Below are positions 33,215 through 44,825 of a stretch of DNA of 64,000 nt, piece by piece (the stretch's first letter is position 1; every line of letters begins with the position of its first letter). The notes beneath the pieces are model-generated. The model ran no database searches. It worked only from the letters and a program-made list of their open reading frames with translations, and was not told the origin of the DNA. Both the position numbers and the translations under genes were made by a program. The stretch is from Pogonophryne albipinna. Taxonomy: Eukaryota; Chordata; Actinopteri; Perciformes; Artedidraconidae. Location of the stretch: contig JAPTMU010000062.1 of NCBI GenBank assembly GCA_028583405.1, forward strand, positions 77,125 through 141,124, written 5' to 3'.

Positions 33215-33930
33215 TTACTGGTGAAAACACGGTATAGATGAGTTGTATTTGTACCAAAATGTCCTGATAAATAATAAACGTTTTAACAATGTGTCCGTCT
33301 GAATCACAGCTGTGGATCAACTGATTGGTACTGAGCCAAATAACATTTTCCTCAGATCATATTTAGTGTCAGAAGCATCTGAATCACTCGGCTTCTCTTG
33401 CACACTGGACTTCTTAAAGCACAAATCATCAGTGAATAAAGAGGTCAGTGTTCTGCCTCAGAGCCACAGCTGCTGGGTTTATCTCCTGGTGAACAAGGAG
33501 GAACAATTAGGCGTTAAGTTGTGGTGTAAAATATCAGACGACAACCTGATTACATGTCTAACAAGCCATGAGGTCACCCTCAATTAACCTTTTGTTCGGC
33601 TTTAATCAGATTTGGGTGCTTGCAGGATATCTGGAGCACGTAATAAATGCTGGAAACTGGAAGTATTACTGTGCATAACTCATCCAAACGGCCACACACA
33701 CTGGCGCCAAGCTCTTATCATTACCACAAATCAATGGCTCTCTTTTAAAATGCCTGATTTCTCAGTGGTGTAGAAATAGTGCAGCTGGTTAAACAGATGT
33801 GTTTCGCTCCGCAGAGCATTAATGCTGTTAATCACCTTCATAAACACTCACTGCAGGGAATAAAAAACATGACACATAAATAAATAAATGGTAAGCATGG
33901 TGAACCCCACCGTTTGCTTGACAAAGATGG
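33215..33930. other. Spacer, no gene recognised
   Basis: The 91-codon plus ORF at 33312-33587 shows no domain I recognise and no splice partner. No repeat was identified. Confidence 0.4.
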
Positions 33931-33932
33931 TG

Positions 33933-34084
33933 TCAATCCTATCATTGGAAAGGGTTAAAGGTTGTCTTTTTAATCAAAATCAAACCTTAAAGTGTCTAAA
34001 CATCTGCTCCCATATCTATTTTAATTCCAGTCTCAGAGATGGCAAACAATAATATTAAAGATTCCGTAGAATAACTAAGAAGCC
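33933..34084 (+). mobile_element. Leader of the 72-bp host element, empty for the hAT insertion
   Basis: AATCCTATCATTGGAAAGGG through CTAAGAAGCCTAAAGG parallels 16768-18060, except that CTAAGAAG (34075-34082) occurs once with no hAT-like insert. This is a paralogous pre-integration site. Confidence 0.75.
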
Positions 34085-35236
34085 TAAAGGAAGTACAGCA
34101 CGGTCACATGACTTCTCGTCACCACCGCTAAGCTAACGGTGGCTAATGTTGGGCTATAAAGGAACTACAGCACGGTCACATGACTTCACGTCACCACCGC
34201 TAAGCTAAAGGAGGCTAATGTTGGGCTATAAAGGAACTACAGCACGGTCACATGACTTCACGTCACCACCGCTAAGCTAAAGGTGGCTAATGTTGGGCTA
34301 TAAAGGAACTACAGCACGGTCACATGACTTCGCGTCACCACCGCTAAGCTAAAGGAGGCTAATGTTGGGCTATAAAGGAACTACAGCACGGTCACATGAC
34401 TTCACGTCACCACCGCTAAGCTAAAGCAGGCTAATGTTGGGCTATGAATGAACTACAGCACGGTCACATGACTTCACGTCACCACCGCTAAGCTAAAGGT
34501 GGCTAATGTTGGGCTATAAAGGAACTACAGCACGGTCACATGACTTCACGTCACCACCGCTAAGCTAAAGCAGGCTAATGTTGGGCTATGAATGAACTAC
34601 AGCACGGTCACATGACTTCACGTCACCACCGCTAAGCTAAAGGCAGCTAATGTTGGGCTATAAAGGAACTACAGCACGGTCACATGACTTCACGTCACCA
34701 CCGCTAAGCTAAAGGCAGCCAATGTTGGGCTATAAAGGAACTACAGCACGGTCACATGACTTCACGTCACCACCGCTAAGCTAAAGGCGGCTAATGTTGG
34801 GCTATGAATGAACTACAGTACGGTCACATGACTTCACGTCACCACCGCTAAGCTAGAGGTGGCTAATGTTGGGCTATAAAGGAACTACAGTACGGTCACA
34901 TGACTTCACGTTGCCACCGCTAAGCTAAAGGCGGCTAATGTTGGGCTATGAATGAACTACAGCACGGTCACATGACTTCACATCATCACCGCTAAGCTAA
35001 AGGTGGCTAATGTTGGGCTATAAAGGAACTACAGTACGGTCACATGACTTCACGTTGCCACCACTAAGCTAAAGGCGGCTAATGTTGCGCTATGAAGGAA
35101 CTACAGCACGGTCACATGACTTCACGTCACCACTGCTAAGCTAAAGGCGGCTAATGTTGCGCTATGAAGGAACTACAGCACGGTCACATGACTTCACGTC
35201 ACCACTGCTAAGCTAAAGGGGGCTAATGTTGGGCGT
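34085..35236 (+). repeat. 72-bp minisatellite, locus 2 (about 16 units)
   Basis: Same unit as locus 1 (GGCTAATGTTGGGCTATAAA, then CTACAGCACGGTCACATGAC). Variants TATGAATGAAC and TATGAAGGAAC, and CGTTGCCACC near 34910 and 35050, mark sub-blocks. It ends in GTTGGGCGTGATGGCGTTTA. Confidence 0.95.
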
Positions 35237-36755
35237 GATGGCGTTTAGTCGTCTCGTTTAGACACTTGTTATAAACCTCTGTTTTTAAATCCTCCACTGG
35301 GGTATATACTGATGTATTTTATGTCGTAGAACAAAACGTTAACATCTCTTCAGCTTGTGTTAACTGCTTTTTTTCACCCAATCCATGGCAGAAACCTGAT
35401 TTGATGAGTTACTTCCTGTCACTGCTAGCAACAACTACTCCGAATCAGTCTCACAGTGCTCTTTGTTACAGTAGTCTTTTATACAGTAGTCTTATTTGAT
35501 ATTATCAGGACACTTTATTGTCCCGCTGTGTTTTCCCAGTGAGGCAGAATGAGGGCAGCTGTTATTAATCTCTGATAATCACCTTCATAAACACCGCCTC
35601 GCTGCAGGGAATAAAATAATAAAAACGGAGTGTCTTTTATAATAATAAAAAATGTACGATGACTCACGCCATCTGAAAAACTGTTTCAGAATACAATGGT
35701 GTGTCCTCCCACTGTTCCTCTGACAGAAATCAATGTGTTTTTTCTGCAGAGAGGAGCAGGAGGACGGGTCTCTGTTCATCCACAGAAACACATTAAAGCT
35801 TCTGGACGTGTTGCGTCAGCTCATGACTCACAGACTGAATGTAAAGCAGAGTTTACGGTATATCAGACGACCATATATCTGTGAGAGGAACCATTTCAGA
35901 AATGCATGTGGCAGCTTTTCTACAGGAAGTGTTTCATAATGTGTTATGCAGGTGTTTCTGCAGCAGAAATAACCCCACAGTGTAAATGTAGTTTGATGAT
36001 GTGTGGACATAAATAGGTGTTGAAACTGTTGCATAATGAGTGTGATTGTTTTGCACATTTCTACTCGCACTCAGTGACTAAAACTACCTTGTGTTTTATC
36101 TGAATAGCCTGTATTTATTTTTCTTTTGAATACTTCTACTTGTTGTTTTTAAGTCATTTTCCACTAACACTTGGATGGGCATTCAGAGTGATTGCATTTT
36201 TCTACATAACACCTATAATACACTGTTAATACACCTAATACATTAACACACCCCTATTACACCAGTATTATACACATATTACTCTGGTATTACCGTACAC
36301 CAAAGTAACAGCAATATTACTTCCATATTACACATTCATATTCCTCTTTTACATCCCTGTTAAACTATTATTATACATTATTAAACATAGGATATATACA
36401 GTAAAAGAAAAAGTAGTTTTCCACAATATTTTCAAATCTTTAATCTAAAAATAAAACAGTTGCAGTCTAGGTCGAGAGCAGGAGTTTATATTTCATTTCA
36501 GATGTGTGTTGAAATGTTTTTAACACAAGGAATATAACTTCCTCATTGATCGGCCTAAAGTCTACACGGGTATGTTTAAAGCAGCGTTTTGTAGGTGTTT
36601 GGTCTTTTGTCTGCAAGCCAACAGTTTTAAAAGCAGCTTCAGTAAAACTCCTTCAGGGTGCAGAAGATTATAGAAATGTCGATGTTTTTTAGAAATCTGA
36701 GTTTTTTTGGAAAATCGGAATATTTACCTGGAGAGAGAGAGATATACTTAGGTAG
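35237..36755. other. Spacer, no gene recognised
   Basis: AT-rich remnants with ATTACAC- and AATACAC-type strings at 36200-36340. Small ORFs (60-80 codons at 35585-36070) show no domain. Confidence 0.4.
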
Positions 36756-36861
36756 TGAAGTAGTAGAAGTAGTGCAGTACAAATACGTCAATACTGTACA
36801 TAAGTACATGTTTCTGGTGTCAGTACTTTACTCCACTACTTATTTTTTCTGAAAACTTTTT

Positions 36862-38582
36862 ACTTTCTACTTCTTACATGTTGAACCCAAATACCTGTAC
36901 TTTCTACTTCTTACATGTTGAACACAAATACCTGTACTTTCTACTTCTTACATGTTGAACTCAAATACCTGTACTTTCTACTTCTCACATGTTGAACCCA
37001 AATACCTGTACTTTCTACTTCTTACATGTTGAACCCAAATACCTGTACTTTCTACTTCTTACATGTTGAACCCAAATACCTGTACTTTCTACTTCTTACA
37101 TGTTGAACACAAATACCTGTACTTTCTACTTCTTACATGTTGAACTCAAATACCTGTACTTTCTACTTCTCACATGTTGAACCCAAATACCTGTACTTTC
37201 TACTTCTTACATGTTGAACCCAAATACCTGTACTTTCTACTTCTCACATGTTGAATACAAATACCTGTACTTTCTACTTCTCACATGTTGAACACAAATA
37301 CCTGTACTTTCTACTTCTTACATGTTGAATACAAATACCTGTACTTTCTACTTCTTACATGTTGAACACAAATACCTGTACTTTCTACTTCTTACATGTT
37401 GAACACAAATACCTGTACTTTCTACTTCTTACATGTTGAACACAAATACCTGTACTTTCTACTTCTTACATGTTGAACCCAAATACCTGTAATTTCTACT
37501 TCTTACATGTTGAACACAAATACCTGTACTTTCTACTTCTCACATGTTGAACCCAAATACCTGTACTTTCTACTTCTCACATGTTGAACACAAATACCTG
37601 TACTTTCTACTTCTCACATGTTGAACACAAATACCTGTACTTTCTACTTCTTACATGTTGAATACAAATACCTGTACTTTCTACGTCTCACATGTTGAAC
37701 ACAAATACCTGTACTTTCTACTTCTTACATGTTGAACACAAATACCTGTACTTTCTACTTCTTACATGTTGAACCCAAATACCTGTAATTTCTACTTCTT
37801 ACATGTTGAACACAAATACCTGTACTTTCTACTTCTCACATGTTGAACACAAATACCTGTACTTTCTACTTCTTACATGTTGAATACAAATACCTGTACT
37901 TTCTACTTCTCACATGTTGAACACAAATACCTGTACTTTCTACTTCTTACATGTTGAACACAAATACCTGTACTTTCTACTTCTTACATGTTGAACACAA
38001 ATACCTGTACTTTCTACTTCTTACATGTTGAACTCAAATACCTGTACTTTCTACTTCTTACATGTTGAACACAAATACCTGTACTTTCTACTTCTTACAT
38101 GTTGAACACAAATACCTGTACTTTCTACTTCTTACATGTTGAACCCAAATACCTGTAATTTCTACTTCTTACATGTTGAACACAAATACCTGTACTTTCT
38201 ACTTCTCACATGTTGAACACAAATACCTGTACTTTCTACTTCTTACATGTTGAATACAAATACCTGTACTTTCTACTTCTCACATGTTGAACACAAATAC
38301 CTGTACTTTCTACTTCTTACATGTTGAACTCAAATACTTGTACTTTCTACTTCTTACATGTTGAACTCAAATACCTGTACTTTCTACTTCTTACATGTTG
38401 AACCCAAATACCTGTACTTTCTACTTCTTACATGTTGAACCCAAATACCTGTACTTTCTACTTCTTACATGTTGAACCCAAATACCTGTACTTTCTACTT
38501 CTTACATGTTGAACCCAAATACCTGTACTTTCTACTTCTTACATGTTGAACACAAATACCTGTACTTTCTACTTCTCTCATT
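36862..38582. repeat. 37-bp minisatellite (about 46 units)
   Basis: Units of ACATGTTGAACACAAATACC, then TGTACTTTCTACTTCTT. Variants (AACCC, AACTC, AATAC; CTTCTCAC; GTAATTTC) recur in the same order several times, for example AATTTCTAC at 37490, 37789 and 38157, so multi-unit blocks were copied. No ORF. Confidence 0.97.
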
Positions 38583-38857
38583 TTCCAAACAGCTGGTTCC
38601 TTTAGTCTGAATGTGTGTTTGGTGGCGTGATCATTATTCTTTAGAGTCATTGCGTGCCTATTGATTTGAACACGATCCGTGTATCCATCATTTCCTGGTC
38701 TTCTCTAAAGAAGAGGGACCAATGGAAACGTTGTCATGTTGCCGTTGTTCAGCATGGAAACATTCATTAGCTAACAATGACATTATTGTTCTATTAATAT
38801 AAAGGGAGGTCAGGTACTCTTTAAAGCAGCTGCTAGTTATGGGTACTTTTTACTTAA

Positions 38858-39211
38858 AGGTGGGGTAGGTCATTTTGGAGAAACCAGCTCGAGTGCGCTA
38901 GAATTTGAACATACACAACCGGAACAAATCTGCCACTTCCGTACAGAGCCCCTCCTCCAACACACACGAACGCGATCAGTTTGTGCCCAGATGGAAGGCT
39001 GACAGGCAGGTAGGCCATCCAGTTACTTTAGGCGGCTCAGATGATTGGTCGTGCTTTTTACAGCGCCACGGCTTCCAGAGATGATATTTTTTTATGGATC
39101 TTTTGTCAAAGCACTTCAGATATTCATTGCTATCGGGATGTTAAGAGCATTCCATGGAATATAACAACAAGTGTATCTCGAGCCGGTTTCTCAAACTTAC
39201 CTACCCCACCT
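38858..39211. mobile_element. TTAA-flanked MITE, 354 bp (AGGTGGGGTAGGT termini)
   Basis: Starts AGGTGGGGTAGGT and ends ACCTACCCCACCT, a perfect 13-bp inverted repeat. TTAA on both sides (38854-38857, 39212-39215). A second copy lies in wdr45 intron 2 (52453-52822). It is nested in the repeat that holds the 37-bp array. Confidence 0.92.
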
Positions 39212-39355
39212 TTAAATACATTTCAAAGCCCATAATTCTTTACTTTTACTTGAGTAAAGAAGTTTAGTCAGTACTTCTACTTTTACCAGGGGGTACTTTT
39301 AAACACAAGTATCTGTACTTCTGCTTGAGTAAAGGATGTACTTTTGCCATCTCTG

Positions 39356-39715
39356 AAGGCTGTGATGCATTAATTAATAACCCTCTAATTCATCTTCCAA
39401 AGTGCTGATGTGACACAGGAACATATTCTCTCACATTATATCACTGTCTGTCTCATTAGCAGCTCATTAACATGTGAATGATCTCCTCTGGGGGGGTGTT
39501 CTACTTACAGCCTCTCAGGCGACTCCTGGTCCCGCATGAATCTCCTTCCCCGGGGGAACACGGGTATTGATCTGCTGTTCCTCTGACATTAATCTCACTT
39601 ATGAACGAGATTAATGAGAGACGAGCGTCACAACGACGACCTCTGAAACACAGCTGTTAAAAACCACCAAAGAAGATGAGGCACTATTCTCCGTCAGAAT
39701 GTATGTAAAAGGCTA
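39356..39715. other. Spacer, no gene recognised
   Basis: Unique-looking sequence with CTCCCCGGGGG-type strings; no repeat termini recognised. Confidence 0.4.
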
Positions 39716-39856
39716 AGCTGGTTGACCAATCACAATAGAGCCGGCCAGCTAACCAATCAGAACAGATTGGGCTCTGGTTTCAGACAGAGGGTGAAAAGAG
39801 GTGCTGCAGTACAGGCAGTATGAGAACAATCAAGAGCTTTTTGAACATTAAAGCAT
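39716..39856 (+). mobile_element. Head of the element hosting 57-bp locus C
   Basis: GTTGACCAATCACAATAGAG, CAGACAGAGGGTGAAAAGAG and GGCAGTATGAGAACAATCAA lead into the array at GCATGGAG. Matches 14848-14935 and 2205-2298. Confidence 0.75.
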
Positions 39857-42510
39857 GGAGACACTACGTACTGATATACACCTGAACATCAGCAGGAGAG
39901 GACTCTTTAAAGTAGAGACACTACGTACTGATATACACCTGAACATCAGCTGGAGAGGACTCTTTAAAGTAGAGACACTACGTACTGATATACACCTGAA
40001 CATCAGCTGGAGAGGACTCTTTAAAGTAGAGACACTACATACTGATATACACCTGAACATCAGCAGGAGAGGACTCTTTAAAGTAGAGACCATACATACT
40101 GATATACACCTGAACATCAGCAGGAGAGGACTCTTTAAAGTAGAGACACTACATACTGATATACACCTGAACATCAGCAGGAGAGGACTCTTTAAAGTAG
40201 AGACACTACATACTGATATACACCTGAACATCAGCAGGAGAGGACTCTTTAAAGTAGAGACACTACATACTGATATACACCTGAACATCAGCAGGAGAGG
40301 ACTCTTTAAAGTAGAGACACTACATACTGATATACACCTGAACATCAGCAGGAGAGGACTCTTTAAAGTAGAGACACTACGTACTGATATACACCTGAAC
40401 ATCAGCAGGAGAGGACTCTTTCAAGTAGAGACACTACATACTGATATACACCTGAACATCAGCAGGAGAGGACTCTTTAAAGTAGAGACACTACGTACTG
40501 ATATACACCTGAACATCAGCTGGAGAGGACTCTTTAAAGTAGAGACACTACGTACTGATATACACCTGAACATCAGCAGGAGAGGACTCTTTAAAGTAGA
40601 GACACTACGTACTGATATACACCTGAACATCAGCTGGAGAGGACTCTTTAAAGTAGAGACACTACATACTGATATACACCTGAACATCAGCAGGAGAGGA
40701 CTCTTTAAAGTAGAGACCATACATACTGATATACACCTGAACATCAGCAGGAGAGGACTCTTTAAAGTAGAGACACTACATACTGATATACACCTGAACA
40801 TCAGCAGGAGAGGACTCTTTAAAGTAGAGACACTACATACTGATATACACCTGAACATCAGCAGGAGAGGACTCTTTAAAGTAGAGACACTACATACTGA
40901 TATACACCTGAACATCAGCAGGAGAGGACTCTTTAAAGTAGAGACACTACATACTGATATACACCTGAACATCAGCAGGAGAGGACTCTTTAAAGTAGAG
41001 ACACTACGTACTGATATACACCTGAACATCATCAGGAGAGGACTCTTTAAAGTAGAGACACTACATACTGATATACACCTGAACATCAGCAGGAGAGGAC
41101 TCTTTAAAGTAGAGACACTACATACTGATATACACCTGAACATCAGCAGGAGAGGACTCTTTAAAGTAGAGACACTACACACTGATATACATCTGAACAT
41201 CAGCAGGAGAGGACTCTTTAAAGTAGAGACACTACATACTGATATACACCTGAACATCAGCAGGAGAGGACTCTTTAAAGTAGAGACACTACATACTGAT
41301 ATACACCTGAACATCAGCAGGAGAGGACTCTTTAAAGTAGAGACACTACACACTGATATACATCTGAACATCAGCAGGAGAGGACTCTTTAAAGTAGAGA
41401 CACTACATACTGATATACACCTGAACATCAGCAGGAGAGGACTCTTTAAAGTAGAGACACTACGCACTGATATACACCTGAACATCAGCAGGAGAGGACT
41501 CTTTAAAGTAGAGACACTACATACTGATATACACCTGAACATCAGCAGGAGAGGACTCTTTAAAGTAGAGACACTACATACTGATATACACCTGAACATC
41601 AGCAGGAGAGGACTCTTTAAAGTAGAGACACTACATACTGATATACACCTGAACATCAGCAGGAGAGGACTCTTTAAAGTAGAGACACTACATACTGATA
41701 TACACCTGAACATCAGCAGGAGAGGACTCTTTAAAGTAGAGACACTACATACTGATATACACCTGAACATCAGCAGGAGAGGACTCTTTAAAGTAGAGAC
41801 ACTACATACTGATATACACCTGAACGTCAGCAGGAGAGGACTCTTTAAAGTAGAGACACTACATACTGATATACACCTGAACATCAGCAGGAGAGGACTC
41901 TTTAAAGTAGAGACACTACATACTGATATACACCTGAACGTCAGCAGGAGAGGACTCTTTAAAGTAGAGACACTACATACTGATATACACCTGAACATCA
42001 GCAGGAGAGGACTCTTTAAAGTAGAGTCACTACATACTGATATACACCTGAACATCAGCAGGAGAGGACTCTTTAAAGTAGAGACACTACATACTGATAT
42101 ACACCTGAACATCAGCAGGAGAGGACTCTTTAAAGTAGAGACACTACATACTGATATACACCTGAACATCAGCAGGAGAGGACTCTTTAAAGTAGAGACA
42201 CTACATACTGATATACACCTGAACGTCAGCAGGAGAGGACTCTTTAAAGTAGAGACACTACATACTGATATACACCTGAACGTCAGCAGGAGAGGACTCT
42301 TTAAAGTAGAGACACTACATACTGATATACACCTGAACATCATCAGGAGAGGACTCTTTAAAGTAGAGTCACTACATACTGATATACACCTGAACATCAG
42401 CAGGAGAGGACTCTTTAAAGTAGAGACACTACATACTGATATACACCTGAACATCAGCAGGAGAGGACTCTTTAAAGTAGAGTCACTACATACTGATAAA
42501 CACCTGAAAT
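39857..42510 (+). repeat. 57-bp minisatellite, locus C (about 46.5 units)
   Basis: Same unit and orientation as locus A. An 890-codon plus ORF and a 677-codon minus ORF run through it because 57 is a multiple of three and no indel occurs. Higher-order structure: GAGACCATACAT at 40086 and 40713 is 627 bp (11 units) apart, with CGTACT/AGCTGG variants in matching positions. CTACACACTG at 41175 and 41346 is 171 bp (3 units) apart. It ends with a diverged unit (ACCTGAAATGTCATAAATAC). Confidence 0.98.
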
Positions 42511-42725
42511 GTCATAAATACTCCTAAATAATCTGTCATTGTAAGAAGTGTTTGAGGTGTGATGCTTCAAATCCTTCACTTTTTCTTCTTACGTGACTAT
42601 TATAGTGATTTTCCTGAGTGATGCCCTTCACATTTCTAGGTACAGCCAAAATGGGATTTTTTTCAAATCCCATTTTCTTTAAGTCTCTACCAACATAATT
42701 CAATTTATCTTTGTACCACACAAAC
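42511..42725. other. Spacer, no gene recognised
   Basis: Short unique-looking stretch between the 57-bp array and the next element. It contains a small inverted pair (AAAATGGGATTTTTTTCAAATCCCATTTTC near 42648, arms about 10 bp). Confidence 0.45.
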
Positions 42726-42923
42726 ACACACACAATGTATACATCACTTCAGGGGACATTACATTGACTTTCATGCATTTCCTGGAGTCTTATCCTTACC
42801 CTAACCAAGTCTTCACCCTAAAATTAATGATTCCCCTTATGGGGACCTCCATTATGTGGAGGCGAGTCCCCACACGTGACTGTGTAAACAGTTGTAGGTC
42901 CCCACAAGGATAGCAACGCCAGG

Positions 42924-42964
<41 letters not shown>

Positions 42965-42975
42965 CACACACAGAG
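42726..42975 (-). mobile_element. Second copy of the GT-bracketed element, inverted
   Basis: Reverse complement of 28214-28428 with substitutions: CACTTCAGGGGACATTACAT, CCTTACCCTAACCAAGTC, CCCCTTATGGGGACC and GTAGGTCCCCACAAGGATAG. A (CA)n tract follows at about 42929-42975. The short telomere-like string is TACCCTAACC here. Confidence 0.8.
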
Positions 42976-43429
42976 AGAGGTAGAGAGACACAGAGAGAGA
43001 GACACATAGAAAGAGAGAGAGACACACACACACACAGCTTCCATCATCGGCCAAAAACGCCGTCTGTCCAGCAATTAGAAGTCCCTGAAGGCTCCTGCGT
43101 TAATTGAACCGGCAGCCAGACATTAGTGTGTGTTTCTAACGAGGCGTTCACAGCCAGAGAACTCTAATTTAGGACGGGTTTATTCGAGGTTTTTATTATT
43201 TGTCTGGTGTTGATTTTGCCTCTGCCTTTTATTAAATCAACCAAATGTGAATATCTTACACCATCACGTGTATTCCTTTGTTTAAACCAGACATATATAT
43301 ATACATTTTATGTAAAGCCTCTTTGAGCATTAGGAAAAGAGCTATACAAATCTCATGTATTTGATTGCTTTTGGTTTTTTAATGCTTTAAAATGCATTTA
43401 AATGTTATTTTATAACTTCTTATTTGTGC
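42976..43429. other. Spacer with purine patch and LINE-tail-like strings
   Basis: GAGA/CACA-rich patch to about 43035. TGTAAAGCCTCTTTGAGCAT at about 43311 resembles a LINE 3' end (compare 53450). No gene. Confidence 0.45.
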
Positions 43430-44440
43430 ACTTTGTCTTCATGCTTTTAATGGTGTGTTTGTAAAGCACTTTGAATCAGCTTGTGCTGAAATGAGTTATA
43501 TATTCTGCCGTTTAATCAACAATATCTGAATGTATCTTTTACTCATTCCTGCAACTATATCACAATTATCATTTCGTTTTTGGGCTTTTTCAGCCATTTT
43601 ACTGGAAATAGACACAACAGAGTGTATCCCTGTGCTGTGCTAGGCAACGGTTGTTATTTCCATGTCCATTTTAAAGGTCCCATGTCATGCTTTTCCGGTT
43701 ATTACCCGTCCCCTTGTTGTTATGAAGGTTTTTATGCATGTAAATGGTCTGCAGAGTCAAAACCCTCAAAGTACACCATGTAGCGAGTAAAACTCTAACA
43801 CAGAAAATACCTCCCCAAAACGCCTCGTTGGAGATACGTCATTGTCCATTTGATTCTTCCGGGTACGCATGATGTCATGTCGTACCCGGAACGAAATGGA
43901 CCAATCCGTGGAGCCGTTACGTTACGTCCGCGGAGCCGTTACGTTAAGCCCCCGCTGATTGGTCCAAATTGACCAATCCACGGACTTCCTCACACACTCA
44001 GTGCAGCTCTGCTGATTTCTCCTCCCTGGCTGCAGGCTGATAACAGACAGTTGGGATCAAGGTGAAATGCTCTCTGCAGACCCATTCTCACAGCGTTTAT
44101 CAACCTTTTTCTTACTCAATATCAAGCCACACTTATTGTTTTTACTTCGGCTGTGACTTTGTGTGCTCAGGGTGAGTTTGGCTGTGTTTCGCTAAACGAG
44201 CCGTTAAAGGCAGAGAGTGACATTCTATGAATACACGTAGTTTACAGAGATGCTGTGAGAAACCAATGTGAGTTTGGAAAATTGCACAATATAAATCTAT
44301 TCTAGTAGAGCTCAACAATGGAATTATGATCAGGGGAAATGGCCAAGACATGGGAGCTTTAAATCTAATTCTTCCTCCAAGCGTACAGTCTTAACTGAAA
44401 TACACGTCTTAGTGGAGTTTGCAGCAATCCATGTATTTGT
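43430..44440 (-). mobile_element. LINE 3' region split by a TTAA MITE
   Basis: 43440-43670 and 44363-44420 together match 49100-49395 (shared AAGCACTTTGAAT, AGACACAACAGAGTGTATCC, CTCCAAGCG and ACACG/ACCTTAGTGGA segments), a minus-strand LINE 3' region. In this copy the 684-bp MITE at 43675-44358 interrupts the match. Confidence 0.75.
43675..44358. mobile_element. TTAA-flanked MITE, 684 bp (AGGTCCCATG family)
   Basis: Second copy of the 29301-30004 element. Left end AGGTCCCATGTCATGC, right end ACATGGGAGCT, TTAA on each side (43671-43674, 44359-44362). The right terminus has one mismatch. The paralogous LINE copy at 49320-49355 lacks it and shows the empty site. Confidence 0.88.
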
Positions 44441-44825
44441 CCTTTACAGTAGAGGCAAACTATTCCTCTATCTAAAAGAAAAATGTTTGTAAAAATATCA
44501 AAATAACTTATTTTTGCTCAAAAAATATCCCAATTTAAGCACTTTCAATGAGATGTGTCCCTTAATGTGTGCTTTCAATAATGTTTAAGGCTTTCTTTTG
44601 TTTTGTTTTTTATACTTAAACTCACAAATGTTCAAGGATTTCTGCACAAACGAGTCATAGCTGTTTCCAACTTCATTTCAAGAGACTGTAAATCAGTAAG
44701 ACTTCCTGCTTAGAATAGAAGAGATAAATGAACATCTGATATTTACCCTGCGTTTCTCTTTTGTTTGAGCTTCTATTTATAACTGGAGGGCCTTTTTATT
44801 GGGCATTTTACAGGCGGGGAAAGAC
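44441..44825. other. Spacer, no gene recognised
   Basis: No element ends or ORF of note. Confidence 0.4.

Larger units (their letters stand above)
36756..39355. mobile_element. MITE-type repeat hosting the 37-bp array
   Basis: GTAGTAGAAGTAGTGCAGTA and TACTTTACTCCACTACTTAT before the array, and TACTTTTACTTGAGTAAAG through ACTTTTGCCATCTCTG after it, are characteristic of a fish hAT-like MITE built on AGTACTTNTACTTTTACT motifs. The left terminus is not resolved. A TTAA MITE at 38858-39211 is nested in it. Confidence 0.5.

Noticed and set aside
32205..33241. [14 protein letters not shown]s of 327 and 339 codons
   Set aside because: Tetranucleotide tail of a retroposon.
39855..42527. 890-codon plus-strand ORF (and the 677- and 184-codon minus-strand ORFs)
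   Set aside because: Pure read-through of 57-bp tandem units; both strands are open, the unit is found elsewhere with frame-breaking indels, and no domain, promoter or start context supports a protein.
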